A stretch of DNA of 64,000 bases, from contig OZ244783.1 of NCBI GenBank assembly GCA_965219635.1, positions 1,178,001-1,242,000 of the forward strand, written 5' to 3'. The stretch comes from JAPOXR01 sp965219635. Its GTDB lineage: Bacteria; Pseudomonadota; Alphaproteobacteria; Rhodobacterales; Rhodobacteraceae. Shown in pieces: positions 9,265 to 16,982 of this stretch. The translations under genes and the position numbers were made by a program. Under the pieces are notes generated by a model. The model was not told where the DNA came from, did no database searches, and saw only the letters and a program-made list of their open reading frames with translations. Each line of letters starts with the position of its first letter. The stretch's first letter is position 1.

Positions 9265-9708
9265 CTATTGGCGTTTTGCCCTTCGCGAGTCCAGCCGAAC
9301 GATCTTCCCGGAATCGCCAGCGGGCTCAGAATCCGGTTCCGGGGATGGTTGCTCCGGTTCTGGCGAAGGAAATGCCAATCTGAAATCGGTCGACGGGTCG
9401 GCAAATGCCACGATGGACTCGACCGGCACATAGATTGACTCCGGCCTGTTATCGAAGCTCAACGTGACAGAGAAACCTTCAGCATCTGTTTTCAAACTGT
9501 GAAACTCGTGCTGGAGGACGATAGTCATGCCTTTTGGATGCTGGGCATGCAATCGGGGAGGCAACCGAACATCGCCATGTTCTGTCAGAAAGCTGATGAG
9601 GAAATGATTGTCGCCTTCGAGGCCGCGTTCCTCGACCTCGGCAAGGATCCGCAGAACCAGTTGACGCATTGAGCTGACCAGCAGCTGACCGTAGTTGATC
9701 GAACTCAT
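9265..9708 (-). CDS. sspB: SspB-family ClpXP adaptor for tmRNA-tagged proteins
   Basis: About 147 residues from MSSINYGQLLVSSMRQLVLR. This is the alphaproteobacterial SspB form: a compact substrate-binding domain (residues ~1-110, with HFLISFLTEHGDVRLP and MTIVLQHEF), an acidic proline-rich linker, and a basic C-terminal tail (GKIVRLDSRRAKRQ) in the position of the ClpX-binding peptide. SspB delivers ssrA-tagged proteins to ClpXP. It lies immediately downstream of, and in the same orientation as, the tmRNA gene that makes those tags. An in-frame ATG exists at 9753, but MSSINYGQL matches the family N-terminus. Confidence 0.88.
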   Translation of the reverse strand: MSSINYGQLLVSSMRQLVLRILAEVEERGLEGDNHFLISFLTEHGDVRLPPRLHAQHPKGMTIVLQHEFHSLKTDAEGFSVTLSFDNRPESIYVPVESIVAFADPSTDFRLAFPSPEPEQPSPEPDSEPAGDSGKIVRLDSRRAKRQ

Positions 9709-9774
9709 GCGTGCCACCCGCGTTTGGTTTGCCCTGTGATGAGGCCGGGGCAAGGATAGGGTGAAGCTTTGGAC

Positions 9775-10105
9775 TTGGCAAACGGCAGGCTTCTGTTGCC
9801 AGGTGCCTGCCGACCCCGCCGACGCGTGCTAGTGCGCCGGGCTTTAGTTCCGGTTCGCCGGCGCTGCTCACGCAGCGAGAGCCACCGGAGCACGATTGTC
9901 GTTGGCAATTGTGCCGTTTGGACCGATATCGGCGGTGCCCCACCGAGCGAAAGCTGACACCTTTACGCGTTCGTCGATCCTGTTTCGGCCCCTCATCGCC
10001 CCAACGAGGCAAATCTGTGAATGGTGGAGCCGCCGGGTACCGCCCCCGGGTCCGATCCGTTTATTGCGTGCGCCTTTATCGCCATAGTTCCTTCAGGAAC
10101 GATAC
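9775..10105 (-). ncRNA. ssrA: Two-piece (circularly permuted) tmRNA, alphaproteobacterial type
   Basis: Read on the minus strand, the acceptor piece comes first. Its 3' end CGGCTCC-A-CCA stops at 10022, preceded by a T-arm (CCGGG, 7-nt loop, CCCGG). After ~29 nt of intervening sequence the coding piece begins at 9992 with GGGGCCGAAACAGGATCGAC. GGGGCCG pairs over 7 bp with CGGCTCC and places a G-U at the third pair, the alanine identity element. The tag frame lies at 9868-9906. The outer ends are approximate: the 5' end of the acceptor piece near 10105, and the coding-piece end near a GGCAGGC/GCCTGCC hairpin at 9784-9811. This permuted order is the known arrangement in alphaproteobacteria. The RNA rescues stalled ribosomes with SmpB, and its tag is recognised by SspB, encoded next door. 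Confidence 0.92.
9868..9906 (-). other. tmRNA tag-peptide reading frame
   Basis: Within the coding piece, GCC AAC GAC AAT ... GCT GCG TGA encodes ANDNRAPVALAA plus stop. With the alanine carried by tmRNA the added peptide would be AANDNRAPVALAA. The AANDN start corresponds to the part bound by alphaproteobacterial SspB, and the terminal LAA to the part bound by ClpX (Caulobacter tag: AANDNFAEEFAVAA). The exact resume codon is inferred by alignment from memory. Confidence 0.88.
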
Positions 10106-10206
10106 AACTTTGGTGCTGTTCACCGGAAAAGTCAAGCGGCACGAGATCGGTTTGCCACCGACTCATGCACATGTGCAACACTTGCGCCGTGACGGCCGGA
10201 TTTGCA

Positions 10207-10635
10207 TCACCAATGGCCGGTATTGCCCATGCTTGCCCAAGGTTCTTCAGGCGGAAGTGCCGTTCCCTTTTGCAGAAGCTCAATCGAGATGTTGTCCGGT
10301 GATCGGACGAAAGCCATGTGGCCGTCCCTGGGCGGGCGATTGATTGTCACCCCTTTGTCCATGAGCATGCTGCACATCTCGTAGATGTTATCGACTTCGT
10401 AGGCCAGGTGGCCGAAATGCCTGCTATCCGAAGGAAGACCTTCGTCTCCATCCCAGTTGTATGTCAACTCGACTGGGCATTCCGGTTGATCCGGAGGCGC
10501 TAGGAAGACAAGCGTGAACCGTCCGCCTTCGTTTTCTATCCGGCGGGTTTCTTCGAGTCCGAGCAGGTTGTAGAATGCGATCGACGCATCAAGGTCGAGA
10601 ACGCGAACCATCGTGTGCAGGTATTTTGGTGCCAT
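10207..10635 (-). CDS. gloA: Lactoylglutathione lyase (glyoxalase I)
   Basis: A 142-residue single vicinal-oxygen-chelate protein. It has the family hallmarks LHTMVRVLDLDASIAFY, ELTYNWD, GHLAYEVDNIYEMC and FVRSPDNISIELLQKG, which carry the metal-binding His and Glu residues. It converts the methylglyoxal-glutathione hemithioacetal to S-lactoylglutathione in the cytoplasm. It is transcribed towards the tmRNA gene and is probably a single-gene unit. Confidence 0.93.
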   Translation of the reverse strand: MAPKYLHTMVRVLDLDASIAFYNLLGLEETRRIENEGGRFTLVFLAPPDQPECPVELTYNWDGDEGLPSDSRHFGHLAYEVDNIYEMCSMLMDKGVTINRPPRDGHMAFVRSPDNISIELLQKGTALPPEEPWASMGNTGHW

Positions 10636-11015
10636 TTATTTGACTGTCCCTTTTTAACTATCCAGTTTTCCGTCCAGGGCCGTATCTGTACCCCGGCAAC
10701 AGAGTCGGGACGGACCTTATGCGAAAACAGCGGCAATCTCGATTCTTGTTTGGCTGCTCCCAACCGGCACACACTTGATGCGCTCAGTCAGGCAGGCCTA
10801 TGCAGCGAAGGACTCGAAGGCCTGCATGGATCGGGGCAGGCTGATGATGCTGCGGGTTCAGTGCGAATTGGATTGCCTCTCAACAGTTCGGCGTCCAATG
10901 AATTAGGACTGCCGGTCACATCATCAGTTTCGGCTTTGCCTCCAGAGGTTCGAATGGCAGGTATGCTGCATGAGGAACTACCCCTCGCAATGCGCTTGAC
11001 GGCAAGGACAATTAT
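10636..11015. other. Intergenic region without recognisable gene (380 bp)
   Basis: This lies between the divergent gloA and thyX genes. No convincing reading frame, tRNA or known RNA motif was seen. It should hold promoters for both neighbours, but no clear -35/-10 pair could be assigned. Confidence 0.5.
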
Positions 11016-11030
11016 TTGGACAAGACGCCC

Positions 11031-11942
11031 ATGCCAGAACAATCAAATCAGCAAACCGGTGGCGCTACGGACCACGGAGAAGCAGCCACGACCGGCCGTT
11101 CTGTCAGCGACGGGATGGAAGCGCTGCTACACAAGGAACTCAGGGTTCTTGATCATGGCTTCGTCAGGGTTGTCGACTATCTCGGAAATGATCAGGCAAT
11201 CGTGCAGGCGGCAAGGGTATCTTACGGGGCAGGGACCAAGAAAGCGCGCGAGGATGAAGGCCTGATTCGCTATCTCATGCGGCACAGGCATACGACGCCG
11301 TTCGAGATGTGCGAGGTAAAGCTTCACGTCAAACTGCCCATGTTTGTTGCCAGGCAGTGGATCCGCCACCGGACTGCAAACGTGAACGAATACTCGGCCA
11401 GATACTCGATACTTGATCGTGAATTCTACATCCCGGATCGGCAACACCTCGCGTCCCAATCGTCCCTCAACGCTCAGGGACGGGCAGAACCGCTGCCCGG
11501 TCAGGAAGCGGAACGGGTCCTGTCAATTCTCAAGTCCGACAGCGCAGCGGCTTATGAGCACTATGAGCAGATGCTTTCCCAGGAAGATCAAGCCGGACTG
11601 GCTCGGGAACTGGCCCGTATGAACCTTCCACTAAACATCTACACGCAGTGGTATTGGAAGATTGATCTTCATAACCTGTTTCGTTTCATATCTTTACGGG
11701 CAGATGCTCATGCTCAGTATGAGATCCGGGCTTATGCGGAGGCCATAGGCGAAATAGTCAAGGCGTGGGTGCCAACAGCCTGGAGAGCATTCGAGGAATA
11801 CGACCTGCACGGTGCACACCTGTCCAGATCGCAACTCGCCTGCCTAAGGCGAATGCTCGCCGGTGAGACGGTCGATTACGAAACTTCCGGGATGTCGCGG
11901 CGAGAGTGGCGCGAATTCGAGTCCATCATCAATGACGGGTGA
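11031..11942 (+). CDS. thyX: FAD-dependent thymidylate synthase ThyX
   Basis: About 303 residues from ATG 11031; an in-frame ATG at 11016 adds five residues, and neither has a strong Shine-Dalgarno sequence. The ThyX signature RHRTANVNEYSARYS is present, along with QAARVSYG and MPLNIYTQWYWKIDLHNLFRF-type segments. ThyX methylates dUMP using methylene-tetrahydrofolate as carbon donor and NADPH/FAD as reductant, replacing ThyA. It converges with the DoxX gene, with a 25 bp gap. Confidence 0.95.
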   Translation: MPEQSNQQTGGATDHGEAATTGRSVSDGMEALLHKELRVLDHGFVRVVDYLGNDQAIVQAARVSYGAGTKKAREDEGLIRYLMRHRHTTPFEMCEVKLHVKLPMFVARQWIRHRTANVNEYSARYSILDREFYIPDRQHLASQSSLNAQGRAEPLPGQEAERVLSILKSDSAAAYEHYEQMLSQEDQAGLARELARMNLPLNIYTQWYWKIDLHNLFRFISLRADAHAQYEIRAYAEAIGEIVKAWVPTAWRAFEEYDLHGAHLSRSQLACLRRMLAGETVDYETSGMSRREWREFESIINDG

Positions 11943-11967
11943 CCATTAGTACCCTGGAGTGATGTTG

Positions 11968-12534
11968 CTATTCCGACGACCGGCCACGCCTGACGATTGC
12001 CGCGATTGCCCGGTCAACTGAGAATGGCCCTGCGCCCTTGAGCAACAGGATCAGGAACAGGAACATCCAGAATGTGCGCTGGTCGATTACCAGTGACCCG
12101 GATGCGGCGTCGAACCATGCGCCGAGATCGGTGGCGGCAACTTCATGCCCGTAAACGTCCACAATGCTCTGAACGATGACAAACCCGATCATTCCCAGTG
12201 AAGCCAGCCGGGTCAGCAGGCCAATCACAATAAGCAACGGAAGTATGAACTCGGCCCAGGTTCCCGCCAGCACTACAAGCGTGTGCAATATGGTCAGTTC
12301 CCCAGGATTGTAATTGGCGGCCTCCATCGCCTTTGGAAACACCTGAACATAGGCCCCGAGGGAGGGTGACAGGAACCCGAACAGGCCGTCGCCCAGTTTC
12401 GTGTAGGCAGACTTCCAGAAATAACCGCACAGGACCGCGGCAAAGACAAGACGGGCAAGAGTCGGAACCAGCCATCCGGATGTTCGCCGATCAAGGGACT
12501 CACCCAGTTCTTCAAGATATCTGAGCAGGAACAT
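11968..12534 (-). CDS. DoxX-family membrane protein of the bufferin operon
   Basis: About 188 residues from MFLLRYLEELGESLDRR, with four hydrophobic segments typical of DoxX (LVPTLARLVFAAVLCGYFW, LTILHTLVVLAGTWAEFI, LASLGMIGFVIVQSIVDVYG, FWMFLFLILLLKGAG). DoxX proteins are often found at the end of DUF2282-DUF692-DUF2063 operons, and here it follows bufC by 49 bp. Its role in the system is unknown; export, redox or copper handling at the membrane are possibilities. An in-frame ATG at 12678 would overlap bufC and lacks support. Confidence 0.85.
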   Translation of the reverse strand: MFLLRYLEELGESLDRRTSGWLVPTLARLVFAAVLCGYFWKSAYTKLGDGLFGFLSPSLGAYVQVFPKAMEAANYNPGELTILHTLVVLAGTWAEFILPLLIVIGLLTRLASLGMIGFVIVQSIVDVYGHEVAATDLGAWFDAASGSLVIDQRTFWMFLFLILLLKGAGPFSVDRAIAAIVRRGRSSE

Positions 12535-12583
12535 GATCCAACCTCCAAGTTTGCTGCCGCCAGGCCTGTGCCCGCAGTTGCTT

Positions 12584-13333
12584 CTACGGGCCTGCGGCAA
12601 CGGCAGCAATGGCCCCGTAGGAAACAAGGATCGAGAGTGTTTCGTCAAGTCGAACCTCGCCGCAGGCACTCGCGGCATGATCGCAAGCGTCCATCAGGCT
12701 GGCGCCCGCCAGCAACCGTTCCATGATTTCGTAGCCGCCTGGGGGCAGTAGAACCGGTTCGGGATCATATCCCCGGCGTACGACCAGTATGTCTTCCGGG
12801 GTCATCTTCGGCCTTGGTTCACTGAGAGCGTTTGCGCGCCAGATTCCGCAAGCCGGAAATCCTGAACGCATCAGCCTTGCGGACGGCGCCAATTGCAGGC
12901 GGGACAGGGCAAGGCGATCCTGGGAAATTCCCAGAACCTCTTCCCTGTCTACCGGTTGAGAGTCCGCTTCATGGTAGGACTCCCTGACAAGGATCTCCAG
13001 ACGGGCTACATCCGGCAGGTAAGGGAGATGCGCCACCGGCGGGAAGTCCGCCAGAAAATCTGGCAGGTCGCTGCCAAACTCCATCAGCATCGGGGATTGG
13101 GGAGGAAACCGGCGAACAAATAAGCCAGCCATCGCACGGAAGAACTCGTCCCCAAGCAGTTTCTGGGTAACGGGAAACGCTGAAGCGAGTGCGTCCGAAA
13201 GACCCACCACAACGTTGTTCCGGTAAACCGAGAACCTTTTGGTGGGTAAGGTCCTCAAACTGATGAGGCCCGATGGAACCGGTCTGGAGGAGTCCAGCAC
13301 CGCAGTGAGGAACTCCGCCTGTTTTACTCTCAT
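12584..13333 (-). CDS. bufC: DUF2063 protein, partner of the MNIO enzyme (BufC)
   Basis: A 249-residue protein with the DUF2063 N-terminal domain (LPTKRFSVYRNNVVVGLSDAL, FPVTQKLLGDEFFRAMAGLF, LPYLPDVARLE) and a C-terminal winged-helix-like part. Its start ATG overlaps the bufB stop by 4 bp, so translation is coupled. In characterised bufferin pathways the DUF2063 protein binds the precursor and assists the multinuclear iron oxidase. That function is carried over here by family and operon position. Confidence 0.87.
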   Translation of the reverse strand: MRVKQAEFLTAVLDSSRPVPSGLISLRTLPTKRFSVYRNNVVVGLSDALASAFPVTQKLLGDEFFRAMAGLFVRRFPPQSPMLMEFGSDLPDFLADFPPVAHLPYLPDVARLEILVRESYHEADSQPVDREEVLGISQDRLALSRLQLAPSARLMRSGFPACGIWRANALSEPRPKMTPEDILVVRRGYDPEPVLLPPGGYEIMERLLAGASLMDACDHAASACGEVRLDETLSILVSYGAIAAVAAGP

Positions 13334-14196
13334 TGGGAGGCTGGAGCGTTCTTCATGATGTTGCTGGCTCGTGCTGCTTCAGCTGCCAGTACAGGCCAGC
13401 CAGGAACGTCGTTGTCCCACTCAATCATTGTGGGCAGAGGACCTGCTCGCTGAACCGCCCGTTCAAAGAGAGACCATACCGGATCGGCAACGGGCGCTGC
13501 GTGGTTGTCGATCAGAAGCGTGGCGCCCTCAGGATCGTCGTCTTCCTCATGCCCGCCCAAGTGGATTTCACCGACACGATCGAACGGAAACCTGTCCAGG
13601 TAGTCTTCGGGGTCGGAACTCTGGTTGGTCGATGACACGTGAACATTGTTCACATCGAGCAACAGGCCGCAGCCTGTCCGTTCCGAAATTGCGGACAGGA
13701 ATTCGATCTCATCGATTGTACTTTCCGCGAATTGGAAATAGGTTGACGGGTTTTCGAGGAGCATTCTGCACCCGATCCGTTCCTGAGTCTGGTCGATGTG
13801 GCGGCAAACCCTGGCCAGGGTTTCTTCGGTATAGGGCAGCGGCAACAGGTCGTTGAAATAGTTGCCCTCATGGGTAGACCAGGCAAGATGTTCGGAAAAG
13901 GAGGCGGGTTCCAGCCAGCCAACGAGTTCTTTCAGCCTGTCGAGATGATCGCCGTCCAGATCCTCCTCGCCCCCGATCGAGAGTCCGACACCATGGCAGG
14001 AGAAGGGAAAGTCCTCTCTCAACCGCCTGATTTGCGCAATTGGACGGCCACCCTTGCCCATGTAGTTTTCCGCATGGATTTCAAGCCATGCAACATCTCC
14101 GGGAGACTCAAGGATCTCCCGGAAGTGTTTGTCCTTGTACCCGACGCCGACCGTAGCCGGCAGACCGTTCTGCATGCTATTGCCGGTGGCGGACAC
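13330..14196 (-). CDS. bufB: MNIO-family (DUF692) RiPP-modifying iron oxidase (BufB)
   Basis: A 288-residue TIM-barrel protein of the DUF692 family of multinuclear non-haem iron oxidases. Likely metal ligands are in SCHGVGLSIGG, FSEHLAW, LLENPSTYFQF, LLLDVNNVHVSS, VGEIHLGGH and IEWDNDVPGW. Characterised members oxidise cysteines of a ribosomally made peptide; for bufferins this forms thiooxazole groups that bind copper. The presumed substrate BufA is encoded just upstream (46 bp). Start choice is between residue 1 and an ATG seven codons further in. Confidence 0.92.
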   Translation of the reverse strand: MSATGNSMQNGLPATVGVGYKDKHFREILESPGDVAWLEIHAENYMGKGGRPIAQIRRLREDFPFSCHGVGLSIGGEEDLDGDHLDRLKELVGWLEPASFSEHLAWSTHEGNYFNDLLPLPYTEETLARVCRHIDQTQERIGCRMLLENPSTYFQFAESTIDEIEFLSAISERTGCGLLLDVNNVHVSSTNQSSDPEDYLDRFPFDRVGEIHLGGHEEDDDPEGATLLIDNHAAPVADPVWSLFERAVQRAGPLPTMIEWDNDVPGWPVLAAEAARASNIMKNAPASQ

Positions 14197-14241
14197 GAGA
14201 CGATCTACTTGACCGCCCGGAATGTGGGTTCACCTGGAGCC

Positions 14242-14529
14242 TCAGGACGGCAGATCCCTCTCCAACGGCTCGAGCGAGCCCATCCTCTCTTCCGGGAGTT
14301 CCATTTCGACGCAGGTTCCCGCTGGCACCAGCGTCCATGCATTGCCTTGGTAGTCGACAGTCGAAGTTCCGGCACAAGTCGTACCCGGTCCTGCGGCGCA
14401 GTCATTCTCGCCAGCAAGCGAGACACCGTAGCATTTTTCGTTTTCTTCGGCAGATGCCGGTATTGCGGCTACTGCGAATGCGGCGGCAACGGCGCCGGCA
14501 ATGGCGGCTGATTTCCTGCTGATTGACAT
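14242..14529 (-). CDS. bufA: DUF2282 bufferin precursor peptide (BufA)
   Basis: A 95-residue exported peptide. Its signal peptide (MSISRKSAAIAGAVAAAF...ASA, cleavage near residue 27) is followed by a short core with four cysteines, in EKCYGV, ENDCAAG, TTCAGTS and AGTCVEM. This is the DUF2282 pattern. The family comprises MNIO-modified copper-buffering RiPPs of the periplasm. The Shine-Dalgarno GGAGG sits 7 bp before the ATG. The C-terminal tail after the fourth cysteine (ELPEERMGSLEPLERDLPS) is acidic and has no evident function. Confidence 0.9.
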   Translation of the reverse strand: MSISRKSAAIAGAVAAAFAVAAIPASAEENEKCYGVSLAGENDCAAGPGTTCAGTSTVDYQGNAWTLVPAGTCVEMELPEERMGSLEPLERDLPS

Positions 14530-14616
14530 TGATGAACCTCCGATTGATGGTGTCTGCCCGGTAACCGGACAAGTTGATTAATCATATGCATATGCGGCAG
14601 CGGCAAGGCAATATTA

Positions 14617-14636
14617 TTCATCAAGATATTGATGAA
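14617..14636. promoter_or_regulatory. Perfect inverted repeat between bufA and the Lrp-type regulator (candidate operator)
   Basis: TTCATCAA-GATA-TTGATGAA forms two perfect 8-bp half-sites around a 4-bp centre. It lies 88 bp upstream of bufA and 122 bp upstream of the divergent regulator gene. A separate 12-bp palindrome, CATATGCATATG, lies close by at about 14583-14594. Either could be an operator. Which protein binds is not known; the divergent Lrp-type protein is the simplest candidate. Confidence 0.5.
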
Positions 14637-14757
14637 CGATTTGTGAAGTCGGCCGCGCCAGGCAATATCGGTCAGTCGACGGGAAAAGATTTCTGGACTG
14701 GCAAGACCCGCGGCCGGGCAGGGCAAAGGCAGTCGACAGGATGTTAGAGTCACTGGC

Positions 14758-15234
14758 ATGGACAAAAAGTTGAAGCTTGACGATCTCGACAAGCGCATTC
14801 TCGTTGAACTTCAGCAGAATGCCGACAGGCCGCTGGAAGAGATCGCAAAGAAGGTCAAATCTTCAAAGACGCCGGTCTGGAGAAGAATCCGCAAGATGCG
14901 CCAGGCCGGTGTGATCCAGCGGCAGACAGTTATCGCGGACCCGCGCAAGCTGGGATTTGAGGCATGCTTCTTCGTGCTCGTCAGAACCTCTGAACATGAT
15001 GTTGATTGGCAACAGAAGTTCCTGGAAACGCTTCTCGAGCGGCCTGAAGTTCTCGAAGCCCACCGCCTGGCTGGCGATATTGACTACATACTCAAGGTGC
15101 GCGTTGCCAATGCACGCGCTTACGACACATTCTACCAGGCCCTGATTTCCAAGGTGAAGATCTACAATGTGTCGGCACTTCTATCGATGGAAGAGATCAA
15201 GTCGACAACGGCATTGCCGTTAAGTCTTGATTGA
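14758..15234 (+). CDS. Lrp/AsnC-family transcriptional regulator
   Basis: A 158-residue protein with an N-terminal helix-turn-helix (LDDLDKRILVELQQNADRPL then KTPVWRRIRKMRQAGVI) and a C-terminal RAM/ferredoxin-like effector domain (GFEACFFVLVRTSEHD; EVLEAHRLAGDIDYILKVRV). Such regulators sense amino acids or related small molecules. It is divergent from the bufferin operon and may control it or itself. Its own 3' end almost touches sdhE. Confidence 0.9.
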   Translation: MDKKLKLDDLDKRILVELQQNADRPLEEIAKKVKSSKTPVWRRIRKMRQAGVIQRQTVIADPRKLGFEACFFVLVRTSEHDVDWQQKFLETLLERPEVLEAHRLAGDIDYILKVRVANARAYDTFYQALISKVKIYNVSALLSMEEIKSTTALPLSLD

Positions 15235-15262
15235 TGCTTGCAGCTGCGAAGCGTGTCCGAAA

Positions 15263-15529
15263 GTGAAAGAAACCAATCTTGACAAGCGTTTGCGCAGACT
15301 CATTGTCCGGAGTCACACGCGCGGCACGATGGAACTGTGCGTGCTCCTAAAGAGATACCTTGCCTCGCCAGAAACACAGCTTGACGCAGATCTGGCTGCT
15401 CAATTCGAGTGTCTGCTGCATGAAAGCGATCCTGATGTGCTTGCCTGGATTGCAGGGCAATCGCCATGCCCCGGCCGGTATGCGCGCATCGTCTCCGATA
15501 TTGCCCGCACCGCAACGGGCGGGCGGTGA
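15263..15529 (+). CDS. sdhE: Succinate dehydrogenase flavinylation factor SdhE
   Basis: About 88 residues from GTG 15263 (MKETNLDKRLRRL); a TTG at 15227 would overlap the regulator gene. It matches the SdhE/Sdh5 family: RLIVRSHTRGTMELCVLLKRYL contains the conserved RGxxE motif, followed by FECLLHESDPDVLAWIAGQ. The protein helps attach FAD to SdhA. The sdh genes are not in this window. Confidence 0.85.
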   Translation: MKETNLDKRLRRLIVRSHTRGTMELCVLLKRYLASPETQLDADLAAQFECLLHESDPDVLAWIAGQSPCPGRYARIVSDIARTATGGR

Positions 15530-15638
15530 ATTCTTGGTGACGCGGCTAGTCTGCATGCGCAGCTTGGCTGACTTATACGCAAATTACTCAAAATGTTGTG
15601 TTAATTTACGCATTTGGGCTTTCGATACGCCGGATTTT

Positions 15639-15646
15639 GGTATAGT
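15639..15646 (+). promoter_or_regulatory. Possible extended -10 promoter element of rodZ
   Basis: TGGTATAGT is an extended -10 motif 34 bp upstream of the rodZ ATG, in an AT-rich stretch that differs from the surrounding sequence. No good -35 hexamer is placed at the normal spacing. The assignment is tentative. Confidence 0.35.
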
Positions 15647-15679
15647 GATTTGGGAACCTCTGGGGAAGATTCGCCAATA

Positions 15680-16858
15680 ATGCGCGCGCGCCTTATGAAG
15701 CACGAAGACGTTCAACACGGTGACTCAGTCGAAAGACTGCGCGGCTTTGACGACTATGCGGTCACACTAGGCGATGAGATGCGCGGCCGGCGCGCTGCCA
15801 TGGGCAGGTCATTGCTGGATGTCGAACGCGATCTGCACATTCGGGCGGTTCTCATTGATGCCATAGAAAAGGCTGATCCGGAGGCCTTTGAGGCTGCGTG
15901 GCTGATATCCGGACATGTCAGATCCTATGCGCGCTACCTGGAGATGGACCCGGACGATGTTTACAGCCGGTTCTGTCAGGAAAGCGGATGCGAACCGCAC
16001 CGCATGATCACCTCACAGCCAAAGAGAACCGGGAGCAGATCAAAAGCCTTTTCACTCTTCAACTGGCGCCGCAGAAGGAAGATCCAGACCCAACCGGGCT
16101 TGAACCAACTGTTTGATCCCGAGCGAAACCGGCTGGCATTCGATGCGCTAGGATCGTCCATGGTGTTGCTGGCTTTGACGGGCGGCATAATCTACGTCGG
16201 CTGGGCAGTATACGATGAGGTGCAAAGGGTTGTCTCGGCTGATGAAGGCGCGTTTGTAGCCGTTACCGAGCCAGAGCTTGTTCCAGCGCCGGCGGGACCG
16301 TTGGGAACCGGCAATGCCGATCCGGTCTTGTCTGATCCAGGACCAATCCTCTGGACCAGCAATGACTCGATCGGGAATATTGACCCGAATAGTACCGGGT
16401 TCTTTGCAGTCGACCCGGCTGTGCCGGAACCGGTTGTTGAGGTCGCAGTTGCAACTGTGCCGGAGTCTTCGCCCAACGGGGAGCAGGCTGCCACGGAGCC
16501 AACTGTCGTGGCGTTGCCGGCGAATGTCGTGATTGTTCCCTCAAGGCCTTCCTGGATCAGGGTAACGGGCGACGATGGCTCAGTCTTGTTTGAGAAGGTG
16601 TTGGCTAGCGGGGAACAGTATGCCGTTCCTGGCCAGAACAGCTCGCCCAGGCTTAGAGCAGGAAATTCCGGGTCTCTCTATTTTCTGGTTGGCGATGAAA
16701 TCTATGGACCCGCAGGTAGTGGACAACGGGTGGTAAAAAACATTGAGCTGACAGCTGGTTCTATCCGGACCCAGTTCGGCCGAATGCCTGGCGAGGCGGT
16801 TCCCCAAGAGATTCATGATTCAATTCGCTATTCCGAGGCCATCGGCCGGCAAGAATAG
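15680..16858 (+). CDS. rodZ: RodZ-like cytoskeletal/HTH membrane protein
   Basis: About 392 residues from ATG 15680 (MRARLMKHEDV; an ATG at 15695 is also possible). The N-terminal HTH (GDEMRGRRAAMGRSLLDVERDLHIRAVLIDAIE, then HVRSYARYLEMD) is the RodZ/HTH_25 type. It is followed by a basic linker, one membrane segment (MVLLALTGGIIYVGWAVY), a proline/glutamate-rich periplasmic stretch and a C-terminal DUF4115 domain (SWIRVTGDDGSVLFEKVL, GEQYAVP). RodZ links MreB filaments to the elongation machinery. The gene precedes ispG, a common alphaproteobacterial order. Confidence 0.9.
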   Translation: MRARLMKHEDVQHGDSVERLRGFDDYAVTLGDEMRGRRAAMGRSLLDVERDLHIRAVLIDAIEKADPEAFEAAWLISGHVRSYARYLEMDPDDVYSRFCQESGCEPHRMITSQPKRTGSRSKAFSLFNWRRRRKIQTQPGLNQLFDPERNRLAFDALGSSMVLLALTGGIIYVGWAVYDEVQRVVSADEGAFVAVTEPELVPAPAGPLGTGNADPVLSDPGPILWTSNDSIGNIDPNSTGFFAVDPAVPEPVVEVAVATVPESSPNGEQAATEPTVVALPANVVIVPSRPSWIRVTGDDGSVLFEKVLASGEQYAVPGQNSSPRLRAGNSGSLYFLVGDEIYGPAGSGQRVVKNIELTAGSIRTQFGRMPGEAVPQEIHDSIRYSEAIGRQE

Positions 16859-16982
16859 CCCCAGGCACTCCACTTGTTTCAGGTAGTGCGGGAGCATACC
16901 TGCATGATTGAAAGGAAGGTCCGGCCTCTGCGCTTGGGGGCCCTTGACCTCCCGGAAAGCCAGACAGAACGATTGGCACGCG

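Noticed and set aside
9479..10012. A 177-residue minus-strand frame across sspB and the tmRNA
   Set aside because: It covers the tmRNA coding piece and reads sspB in a wrong frame; the RNA explains the sequence.
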